A stretch of 36,422 nucleotides of DNA. It comes from Streptomyces benahoarensis (GTDB lineage: Bacteria; Actinomycetota; Actinomycetes; Streptomycetales; Streptomycetaceae). The notes beneath the pieces were generated by a model. The model saw only the letters and a program-made list of their open reading frames with translations. It made no database searches and was not told the DNA's origin. Where the stretch lies: positions 1 to 36,422 of the forward strand of contig NZ_VKJP01000026.1 of the NCBI RefSeq assembly GCF_007280575.1, written 5' to 3'. Both the position numbers and the translations under genes were made by a program. Positions 8,801-20,800 of this stretch are shown here, piece after piece. How positions within the stretch are numbered: position 1 is the stretch's first letter; the number at the start of each line of letters is the position of its first letter.

Positions 8801-11800
8801 GGGCGGGAATGGCGTTCTGGGCAGGCACCACGAATGTCGTGCAGATCCCCGATGGGGCGGAAGGTTTCCAGGGCGCCGCCTTCGGCTTGGAGGCGGACAA
8901 GGAGACCGGGCGGCTCGGCGAGTTCAAGCTGTTCCGGCCGTCCTCGTGGAAGAAGGCGGCGCACCCGGAGTACGACGGGCACGTACAGCGCGTCAATCTG
9001 CTGAAGGAACTGCTGGGTGGCGGCCCCGGGAACGGCTCCAGCATGCGGGGGCTGGACGCGCCGACGCGCAGGGAAATGCTCTCCACACACTGGAAGGGGC
9101 TGAGCGAGCAGCTGGAGGAGCACCTCTTCACGCACCCGCTCCAGCACGCCGAGACCGTGGGGGACGGCCAACTCGATCAGTCCAAGCGTGCGGCCACACA
9201 GCCCGCCCTGCGCCGCACCCGCGAACTGGCGGCGTGGGCGAGTGAGGAGATCCGCGAGCTGGGCAAGCTGCTCCGGGACCCGCCTGCGGAGTCCGTGGAC
9301 TCGGTGCCTGAGCGGGACACCCTGCGGCAGGAGATGGCTTCGCTGGCCCGGCGGATCGAGGCGGAGCTCATTCCCGCATGGGACGAGCAGCTGGGCGATT
9401 CGCTCAACGACCCCCAGACCTCCGCGGAGCTTCCCTCCTTTCCGGCCGACGAGGACGAAGAATCCGTTGTCTCCGGCTCCGACGGCTCCACGCTGTCGGC
9501 AGGGAACGGGCCGGGGCACGTGCTGCGGAGGTCCGCCGGCTCCGGCGCGTCGTCCGACGCTCAGGAACAGCACCTGGCGGAGCAGAGCCTTCAGCAGCCC
9601 GGTAGCCGGGCCGGGAGCCCCCACTCCATCCTCCGCGAGCCGGGCGCCCCCCTCACCGAGGAGGAGCGGCAGCGGAAGGTCAGCTTCGCGCCCGTGGGGG
9701 AGCAGTCGGCGAGTTCCGCACCGCCGCGGGACGACAACTCCTCCACTCCGGGGCAGGAGAAGAAGGTTTCCTCCGTGAAGTCCGCTGCCGGGACGCGGAG
9801 GGACCCGCTCGACAACCAATCCACGGAGTACCCGGAGCACACCGAACTCACCCAACTCCCTTCCCAGGGTTCCGCGAACGAGCCGCCCAGCAGCCCGGAA
9901 CCGCAGCCCGTCGGCGAGGACCAGCACCCCACGGTCCAGGACCACTCCCAGCTGTCCACCACCGAGCCGGTATCGGAGCAGGTGGAGTCGGGCTCCGAGG
10001 ACGTCCGGGAGACCGAGCGCTTCCGCCTGGCCGCCGGCCCGCACTTCGACAATGCTCTGGTGGCGGTCGCGGTGACCGAGGAAAGCCTGCGGCTCGAATC
10101 TCTCCACGGTGCCGGCACGCACCTCAACGGTGCCAACTCGTACTTGGTGGCGAAGGTCCCGGGCAGCGATTCCCTCGTGGAACTGCACGCCGTCAACCTC
10201 GACGGCACGGTCGTCTGGTTCGACCCGCAGGACCCCCACTTCAGCGCCGTCGATCCGCTCGCACTCCTTACGGCCAAGGGCGCCGAGGACATCGCCGCCG
10301 TCAACCTCGACGCCAACGGCGACCTGCTCGCGCCGTCGACGGCTCTGAAGAAGCTCGGGCCGGCCGGTTTCCCGGAGCTGTTGCCGGGGCTCTCCCCGGA
10401 GGAGCTCAAGAACCGTCCGGGGGCTCCCGGCTGGCAGGCCCTGCGGCAGCAACGGGCCTTCGGGGAGCCGATGGCGGCACCGGACCTCGTACCGGCCGTC
10501 GAGAAGTCCCTCAAGGCCGCGGGCCACGGCGCGGTGTCGTACGTACGAGGCACCGACGGCATGGACACCACCAAGACCTGGCATGCCGCCAACCACGACG
10601 GCACCGTCGTCTGGCTCGACGGGAAGACCGGCGAGCCCACCGTCCCGCCGGGTGCCCCGCAGTCGACGACGTCCGCTTCTTCCGGGACGCAGTCCGGTGG
10701 CCCGGCGGAGTCCTGGACCTACAAGACGATCGACCTGGGCCGCGACGGGCGCGTGCTGCGGCCTTCCACCGAGCTCCAGCAGATGCCGCACGGGGCCCAC
10801 GGGCCGGCCCCGAGTGCCTTCCCGGACCTGATGCCCAAGCGCTCCGACGTGGCGCGGGCGGCGGGCGCCGCGTACTTCACCGCGCTCTCCGACGGTCTGC
10901 GGCTGCGCGTCCTCAACGGTGAGACCTACCACCTCGACCAGGCCGCGGCCGGTGGCACGGGCTTCGCCAAGGCATTGGCCTACGCGCTGGCACCGGTGCC
11001 CCCGGACCGCTACCGGGCCCCGGGCGGCATCGGGCGGGTGGACTCGCTGGCCGAGATGCTGTCCGCAGCCCTCTCGGGCCCGCTGATCGACAAGGTCGAA
11101 CTGCCCCATCGGCTCCTCACCGACGACGAGTTGACCGCGGCCGGGATTGTCCTCGACGACACGGCCCGCGCCACCTTCGACGCAGCGGGCCGCACACCCG
11201 ACGCTCTCAAGAGCCTCAACCCTGACCAGTACCGGGCCCTGGCCCGGCAGGCGGTACTGAGCGACCACTGGGACGCCGAGCTGGCGAAGGTGGCCGCCGA
11301 GGCCGCCGCCAAGGAGCTGGACCTGCGCGTCACCGTCGTCTCCGAGGACGGCACCCCCCAGAGCGTGGGTGACACCTGGGCCACCGAAGTGGTCATCCGC
11401 TACGCGGACGGGAAGTTCCAGGGGGCGTCGCTGCCCTCGGAGCGCCGCATCGAGCAGGTGATCCGGCGGCTGGAGGACGAGCGCGCCCGGCTCTTCAAGG
11501 AGCACGGCCGCACCGTCCCGGACACCGGCGACCGCACGTGGTACCCCGTCCCGGAGAGCGCCACCACGAACCCGGCACCCACCGACGAGGCCGGGCCGTC
11601 GGGCACGGCCGGCACGACGAAGTCCGTGGAGAACAACGGAAACGGCGTGACGGCCCGGGCGACCGGGAGCGACCAGAACTCCGGGACCAGTGGGAACGCG
11701 GAGAACTCCGGCACCGTCCAGGCCGTCGGGGCGCCCGAGCCCACCGGCACCACCACGACGACCGGGACCACCGAGCAGGGCGACAGCACCGGCACCACCG

Positions 11801-14800
11801 ACCCCGCCAAGACCCCCACTTCCGAGAAGCCGCGTGCGCTGACCGCCGACGAGACCAGGGAGTGGCTGGAGCACCAGACCTCGGCGGAGAAGTACAGCGA
11901 GTACTCCCTCCTCCTGGAGGAGACCGACCGGCCGAAGCAGAGCCTGACCTACGACGACTGGCGGCGTGAGATCGCCGAGCGCCGCATGAACTACCTGCGC
12001 ACCCTGCAGCGCGAGGTGGTGTTCGCGCCGAGGGACGAGGACGGCGCCCCGCCGAAGTCGGTACAGGACAGCGAGCTGGCCCCGCTGGAGATCGCGGTTC
12101 TCGACCACGACCGGCCCGTCCTCATCGAACAGCCGCGCCCCGGTCCCTGGCCGGTCCGTCAGGGCGGCAAGGGCAGCGAGGGCAACAAGGACGTCTTCGA
12201 GGACGGCACCAGCCTGGAGCGGCACGTCTCGTCCGCCGGCGGCACGGCGATCACCCTGCGCGAGGCCGACAAGGTCGCCCGGCAGCTGGTCAACGGCCTG
12301 GCGGACATCGGCTCCAAGGAGCGTGACCGTCTGCAGAAGGAACTCCTCAGCGTCATGCAGACCCGGCCGCACGCCCTGCTCGGGCACCCGGGCGGGGCGG
12401 ACGCGAACAGCCTGACCTCACTTGGTGGCGGTGTGCTCCTGCCGTATCGGAGTGCGGACGGCACCACCAAGGTCTTTGCGGTCAGCGCCGCCAACCACGG
12501 CTCGTACACCCGCTACGCGGACCTGGACACCGTCAAGGTCAAGAGCGGCACCGCCACCAGCAACAAGGGCGCCACCGTCGCCGTTCAGCCGTCCGCCCCG
12601 CAAATCGGTGTGAACTCCGGTATGGCGCCGGGCACCGGGGTCGGTGCCATGGCCAACGTCGCGCTCTCCTTCGGCATCAACCAGACCACCCTCAGCACCA
12701 CCCACTCCGTCACCACCTCCGGCAAGCACGGCACCGGCAACAGCGGCGGCTCGCACACCTACGTCAACGACGTGGACTTCGAGGCCCGGTCGTACGAGCT
12801 GGAAAACGGCGGCCTGAAGCCCGTCGGCCGCGACCCCGTGAAGCTCTCCGTCGGGAGCGGCTTCGCGTGGCGGGTGCCGGACGCCCAGACGGCGAAGGCA
12901 CCTCAATCCGCGCCCGGATTCCCGGACAGCTTCTCGCTGGGCGGCAAAGACTTCCCCGCCCTGGCAGCGGCAGACCACCTCGTCCTGCCGAAGGGCCTGC
13001 TCGACTGGGCCCTGAAGACCGCGCACGTCCACGCCCAGCTGACCGGGGAGATGCCGGCGCTGCGGGAGATCCTTCATCACTTCTCCACCCAGACGCTGCA
13101 GGAGAAGCTGATGTCCAGCCTCGGCGGTGGTCGGCAGGAAGTGCTGATCCACAACGCCGAGAACCGGGTCATCGGCCGCTTCGAATACCACATCAAGGTC
13201 GCGGAGGGGACGCCTCTGGAGTGGGAGAAGACGGTCTCGGACAGTGAGCTGAAGGTCCAGAAGAGCACGGCGTTCGGCTCCGACCTGACCCACTCGTCCA
13301 CCACACAGGTCACGGCGGCCGTCACCGTCGGCCCGTCCGAGAACTCCGTGGTGCGGGGGCAGGCCGCCGGCACCGCCCAGGTGGGTACCGGGAAGACGTC
13401 CGCACTGACCCGGTCGGACAAGGCGCAGAACCAGTACGGGCTGACGGACAAGGCCGTGCACGGCCTTTACAAGGCCACGTTGTCGATGTCCGTCGACTTC
13501 ACACCGGGCTACGTGCTGGCCGGCGCTTCGACCCCGAAGGAGCTTCGTCACCAGGGAGACCTGCTCCACCACGCTCTCGATGGTCAGGCGCTGCTGCGCC
13601 TGTCCCGGCCGGACGCCCGGATGATGGTCGGCTGGGACCCCGGGTTGCGGATCATGCCACGTGACTCGTCCGCACTGGGCAGCGGCGGGGCGGGGAACCA
13701 TCCGAGCCTGTCCGGAACCGACGTCCACACCGCTCCGCAGCCGCCCCGCGGTTTCTCGATGGACACCACGCCCCGCCTGTCGGCGCTGGACACCACCGTC
13801 TACCGCAACGCCAAGGTCCGGACCATGCCGCCCGGCCTCCGCCGCGCGCGGACCAGCGTCCCTCTCCTGGACACCCACCAGATCCGGAAAGTCAAGCAAC
13901 GGATGATGAGGGGGCGGCGGGCGTCCTACAGCGGTGGTTCCCCCACGCCCCCGCGGTCGGAGGCCGGGAGCGGCAGCTCCACGGACCGGCGGGCACTGTC
14001 GGACCGCGTTCTGCAGAGCACGACCGAGGCGCTGCTGCACCACAAGGACCCGGACGTCCGGGCGCTGGTCCACAAGAAGCGGACCACCATCGGGAAGATG
14101 CGGCAGTCCGCCTCGTCCGGTTTCCAGCTGGTGGCCTTCCGCGTGAAGAAGACCGTGGTGCCGAACGCCACCGAGCCGAGCTACCCGACCCCCGGCTTCA
14201 ACGTGCGCAAGCTGATGCGCAACCAGGAGCGGATTCTCTGGAACTCCTCCCCGACGCGGTTGGAGAGCATCCCCGACCGGCTTTTCACCGGCGGTCCCTA
14301 CCAGCTCGACGGCAAGGTGGTCGACGGGGCGGGCGGCGACACCTTCGTCCTCAGCCGCACGCTGCACGGGCGCCGTTTCGAACTCCGGGTGACGAGGAAG
14401 GTGGAGCTGTCCGACGGCCGCTACGTCGGCTATCTGCCGACCCTCTCGACCGGCGGCAGCCTGTCGGGCTCCCGCGGCTACTCCACGAGCACCGAATCCC
14501 AGCAGAGCTTCCAGGTGGGGGCCGGCGCCGATGTCGGCGTGAAGCCCGTCACGGGCACCAACCTGGTCATGACGGGTGGCACCGCCACCTACGCCCACTC
14601 CCAGCTCCGCAAGAGCGAGAGCGGCTGGGAGATGGGCACGGAGCTGGGTCTGTCGCCGGCCCCGGGGTGCGACGTCTACACCTACAAGGCCACGATGACC
14701 GTCAAGGCCGAGCATCACGCCACGTCACGCTGGGCGCTGGCGATGCTCGTGGGGTCCCTCCTCGACATCCCTCCGCACCAGGTGGACCTGAGCAACCGGC

Positions 14801-17800
14801 GGGACGGCAACCTCATCGTCGAGGCGGAGGTGGACGTCTACCACCCGCGTGCGCTGACGCCCGCCCACACCCACTCGGTGGAGCGGGTGCCCGAGCCGCC
14901 GCAGTCCCCGCCGGCCGCCGAGAACGCGCTGACGGGCCAGAGCGCCCCCACGCCGCCCCCGCCGACGGGGCGGACGGTCACCACCCTGCCGCCGGACCGG
15001 GTGAAGGACCGGCTCACCGCGCCCCGGCAGCACCACCCGCTGGAGTCCGTCGCCACGATGGCCGCCCGGCCGCTCGTGCACTCCGAGGACCTCCTGACCG
15101 TCCTGCGCGGCGTGCTCGGCGAACTGTCCCCCCAGCTGAAGCGGAAGCTGGCGATCCCCGGCAGCCAGGAATCCCAGCAACTGGTCAAGCAGTTCGCGCA
15201 CAGCATCCAGGTCGTCGAGAACAACGGGATGTACTTCCGCGGCCGGTTCTTCCGGCAGCGGGCACAGACCGATCTGCGGGTGGTGCCCCGCGACGCTTAC
15301 GTCATCGACGTCATCGACTCCGGGCTGGACTTCAAGCACGGCGTCCCCACCGCGCTGAGCGTCGGCAGCGGCACCTCGGTCACCAAGACGGTCAACGTCC
15401 AGGCGCAGCTGACCGGCGGCACCGCCTTCCAGGCCGGCGTGCCGGGCAGCACCCAGGTCTCCCAGAACTGGGGCGCCGTGTGGACGCTGTTCAACAGGGG
15501 CACCACCGCCGGCGTTTCCGTGTCGTTCAGCGTCGGCAGCGGGTTCGGCGCGACGTATTCGGGCGCCAAGGCGCTCATCGGCTTCGGTGCCGTCGACATC
15601 CTCGTGGCCGGGCAGAAGAAGTCGCTCCTGCCGTTCGCGTCGACCGACACCGCGCACGGCGGTGTCACCGTGCAGGGCGACGCGGAGACCTTCGTCGCGC
15701 TGGACGACGCGAAGCGGCTGGGGCTGGTCACCAACGGCCTCGGCGGTCTGCCGCAGCCCGATCTCTGGCTGCCGCCGTCGCCCACGTCCCCCTTCGTCTC
15801 GCTCCGCGGCGTGCTCGACGCCGGGCCCGCGCTCCAGGCGTTCGCCGAGGCCCTGGGCTCCCGCGCCGGCAAGGTGCTGCCGCAGACGTCCCTGGAGGGC
15901 GACGGCGGGCTCCACAGCCAGCTCGTCACCCTGATGACGCCGGACGCGCTCAACAGCGGTCTGCACTACCAGCTCGTCCGCGAGGGCCTCGCATACGCCA
16001 CCCACTCCGGTGAGCTGCGCGTCCAGCTGGTGCCCGGGAAACTGACGTACCGCGGCACCCGGCACGACGTCACCGTCGACGAGGACCGCTCGATCAGCCT
16101 CACCCAGGCCCGCACGGTCTCCCGGTCCGTCACACAGAACGTCGGCTTCACCGGTACGCACACGGCCGTGACGCAGCACAACGACGCGAGCGGCAAGCCG
16201 CCCGCCGGGACGGTGGGCGTCGGCGCCCCCGTCACCGTCAGCGTCGTCGCGACCACCAGCCGCGCCCGCGTCACCTCACAGGCGATCAGTACCACCAACT
16301 CCCTCTCCGTGGACGGGATGTTCGCGGAGTACCAGGCCGCGTACGACATCCAGCTGACCTACACGGACGGTGACGGCAACGTCGTGCGGGTCCGCAGGCC
16401 CGCCGGATCGCTGACCCAGATGCACCCGGAATCGCTCCTGATCCCGGCCCGCGTCCCGGGCGGCGGGAACACCCCCGCCACGCAGCCGGACACCTCCGCC
16501 GCACAGCCGGATCCGGCCACCTCGCAGCCGGTCACGGCTCCGGCCCCGACTGCCCCGGCGCCCGCCAAGGACACCGGAACGCCGACGGAGGGGCAGCTTC
16601 CGGCCGGCACCTCGGGCACCTCCCCGAACCGGCCCGTCGCCCCGGACAGCTCCACGTCCTCGGACAACGCCGTCGTCACCGGGAAGGCCACGTCGCCGGA
16701 GGATTCCGCGAGCCGTACGGGCTCCTCCGCGCTGGGCACGCAGCTCGGCGCTCCCGTGGTGCCGGAGGTCTGGCAGGCGAAGAACAGCCCGCTGACCCAG
16801 GCGCTCGCCCACCGGGACGTGATCATCCTTGAGGGCGGCAGCGGCAAGGGTCTGTACCAGCACGTCCTGGCAGCCCTGGACGTCGCCGCCGGCCGCGAGA
16901 GCCACTTCACCCGGCCGCCGAAGAACACCGGCGCCCAGGAGCAGAACCTCACCCACGTTCCCTCACTCATGGGCGGCGGCAGCCTGACCAAGCTGACCAC
17001 CGCCGCCACCCGGCAGCTGGACCAGCAGAACTCCTCCCGCGCCCTGCGCGAGATGCTCTCCCAGATGCTGGACATCGACGGCTGGCAGCAGCCGCCGGTG
17101 TACGACGCCCATGCCGTGGGCGCCGCGCGCGGCATGATCACCCTGCACGCGCGTGCGGCCTCGGCCCGCCCGCAGATCCTCGGCGTCGTCGACGGTGTCA
17201 CGCTCTCCACCGACAAGCGTGTCACCGACACGGTGCAGCAGAACGAGGGCTCCACGGTCAGCAGCAACGTCACCCCCGGCATCGTGCCGTCGTACAGTGC
17301 GCAGCCCGTCCCCCTCAACTCCCGTGCCACGGGCGTGGTCTCCGCCCAGGGCGACACCTCCACCGCGCAGCACGCCACCACCAACGCCTTCAACGCGTCG
17401 CTGGCCCCCAAGGCGGAACGCCGGGTCCTGGTCAAGGTGCCGCTGGAGTTCCTGATCGACGCGGGCGTCACCAAGCAGATGCTCAGGAAGGGCTTCGACA
17501 AGGTCGGCGACGCCTTCACCGAGGCTGTCGAGAACATCCGGAAGAACGTCAAGGGCGACGAGACCGGCGACGCCGGCCGGGAACTGCTCGACCACATCGT
17601 CGAGAACACCAAGGGCTCGGCCACCGCCCTCTTCGCCGCCGAGGAGAGCGTCACCGCCCTCGTCCCCGAACGGGTCCTGCGCGAACTGGGCCTGCTCGAC
17701 GACGCCAACTTCCCCACCGCCGTCACCGAGGCGTACGACACCGTCAAGGACCTCCGCGAGAAGATCACCGAAACGGCCAAGGAGTGCCAGGAAGCGGTCC

Positions 17801-20800
17801 GCAGCGTCGAGAAGCTCTACAAGGAGCTGTACGACGTCGTCCGCGAGGAGGCCCGGGCGCGCGACGACCAGGACGGCGGCGCGCACCGTACCCCCGAGGA
17901 GCGGGCGAAGAGCTACCGCTCGGCGGAGCGCCGCCTGGTCGAGCAGACGATCGAGTGGACCGCGCTGCGTGCCGAGACCGAGCGGCTGCTGCGCGAGCTG
18001 AACAAGGTGCGGCTGAGTGCGGAGGAACAGCTCGACTGGTACCAGAAGCACCCCAACGACCCGGACACCGCCGGCAAGCCGACGCCCTACACCTGGGACA
18101 AGGAGGAGAAGGCCACCCGCCACCCGGTGGCGACGGCGACCGGGGAGGACCTTCCCGAACCGCACGCCTCGTGGTCCGCGCCGTACGACGACGCGGCCGT
18201 CCGCTCGCTGGTCACCGGCGCCCGGTCCCACGGCGCGCTGTGGTCCGGCGGCGCCGTGCCGCCCGTCCACCTCGTCCTGCGCGAGGAGATGCTGGCGCAC
18301 GCGCTGGGGCAGGAGTTGAAGGAGAAGTCCGCCGAGCTGGAAAAGGCGCGTCAGGCCGCCGCGGCCGGCGGACAGGACGCCGGCATCCTCCAGGACCTGG
18401 TGGAGCTGCGCCGCTCCCGACTGGCCTATTACCAGGAGGCCCACGACTGGGTCACGGCGGCCGCCAAGAGCATTCGCGACGCCCTGGACGCCAAGCGGAA
18501 GGCGGCGGAGGACGCCGGCGTTCTGGCGACGTCGCTCGCGCAGGACGACCCGGGGCGCGCCAAGGCGGAGGAGAAGGCCGCACTGCTCAAGGCCGAGGCC
18601 GACCAGCTGCTCAGCGGCGAACCGCTGAAGGGCGCCGACGACCTGCCCGGCCGCACCCTCGCCGCGCAGCACGCGCTGGCCGCCGCCCAGCGCGCCCACG
18701 ACGCGGCACCCGCCGGCTCCGCCGCCCGCCGCGCCGCCTCCGAGGAGATCGCCCAGCACCTGGACACGCTGAGCGACCTCACCGTGAAGAAGGCCGTTCT
18801 GGACTTCGCCACGGAGCAGCGGCCCTCGGTGTTCCCGGAGCCGCCGCTCGTCGAGGAGTACGCCAAGGAGCACGGCGACGCCGTACAGCGGGCCGTCGAG
18901 CACCTGGAGGAGCGCGACAAGCCCCCGATGTTCACGGCGGGCGAGACCAAGGACTCCGGCTCCCCGACCACCTACACCGACCAGGACGGCACCGTCCACG
19001 ACGTCCTGGACCCGCACGACCCCGACAACCCGGACGCCACCGACGGCGAAGGGCTGATGCTCTCGTTCCACGAGGGCCTGAAGCACCTCGCCACCCACGG
19101 CACGCAGCTGCCCGAACCGCTGCACGACGGCACCCGGCAGGAGATTTGGCAGAGCGTCCGGCACCGGATGGCCGACCAACTGCGCGAGGACGGCAAGCCC
19201 GCGGGTGCGCTCGCACCCACCCTGGAGAACACCTGGCTCCAGCCGGACCCCGGCCGGGACGTCTTCACCCAGGAAGACCTCGACCTGGCCGGAGTCGGCG
19301 TGCTGTCGGCGGCCCACAGGAAGGAGTTCGCCCAGGACGGCGTCCTCCACACCAACGTCCCGCTGCCCCACGGTGCCCGCGTCGAACTGCTCGCCCTCCA
19401 GATCGAGCGGCCCGCCCACTCCGACCTGCGCCGCTCCGGCACCAAGGACCGCGAGTACGCCGACCTCTACCTGGCCCCGCTGCTCCTCGCCCGCGCCTAC
19501 AAGGTCGAGGTCCACGTCGTACGTCCCGACGTACCGGTGGAGATCTTCCACCCCAACGGCCCGGACGGCGACCGCGACCCGTCGCTGCCCAAGGTCACGC
19601 TTCTGCTGGAGGACGACACCGTCAAGGTCCTCCTCCCGCGGTCGGCGGAGGACGGTGACACCACCACCGGCACGCCGCAGACCCCGGCCACCGAGCAGCC
19701 GGCGTCCGACACCGCGAAGTCCCCGGCACCGCCGAACGACACGCAGCAGCTCTCCCGGCCGTCCGGCGGCACCGACAAGGGCAAGGCCCCGACGGCTCCC
19801 GCCACTCCCAAGAAGTTCGGCGGCACCCTGACGGGACAGGCCCTCGCCACCCCGCGGCAGAGCACTGCCCTGCCCGGCACGGCCCTGCCGGTCCCGAGGG
19901 ACGGCTGGTGCCAGCTGTCCTCGCTCCTCGTCGGGGCCCCGGAACACGTCCGCCGGCAGCTCGAACGCTTCGGCCACCTGGACGGTGACCCCGAGGTGGA
20001 CGCCATGCTGCGCGACCCGCAGGCGCTCCGCGCGGCCGCCCTCGACAACCACGCGCAGGGATCGCCGTTCCGCCGCGCGGTACGTCTTATGCAGCGCCAC
20101 ATCATGGGCCTCCTCACCGAGGACGTCCGCACGATGTCGCCCCTGCTCGCGAGCGACTCGATGGTCCGCCTGCACCGGAGTTCGTCGGGCGCGGCGACCC
20201 GGGACGAACTGGCCGAACGCTTCCGGGACATCGACGAGTTGAAGACACTCCGGGAGTCCTGGCTGCACGCATGGGAGGAGAGCCTGGTCAACGGGCGCCC
20301 GCCCATGCCTCGCGAAATCGCGCACGAGTACGCGCAGAGCTCCTTCCCTGCACCGACGGAGACCGCCGTCCGGCAGTCCCTCGACGCGCTGGAGGAGAAC
20401 GCCCTCGGCCTCTTCTCCGACTACGCCTGGGAGCACGCCTCCGGCTGGACGGAAACGGAGTTCGCCGCCCTGCGCGCCACCGTGAACGCCTGGGACAAGG
20501 CTTACGCCACCCCTCACTCCGGCGACCTCCTCCTGCCGATCCTGGCGGCGGCGTTCGACGCCCGCATCCACGTCAGCCGTCCCCACACCGACGACCTCGA
20601 CACACCGATCGGCCCGCCCACCGGCGCCCCCGTCGTCTTCCGCTACAACGGCACCAATCACTACGACGGCGACACGGGTGACGGGGCGTCGCCCATCGTC
20701 TCCACCGAGCAGGAGCAGCACACCGAACCGGAGCAGCACACCGAACCGAAGCACACCCCCGGCACACCCGGGCTGGGGGACGACGTCTTCTCGGTGCTGA

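Noticed and set aside
16831..16851. Walker-A-like EGGSGKG
   Set aside because: Lacks the G-x(4)-G-K-(S/T) form, and no Walker B or NTPase context follows.
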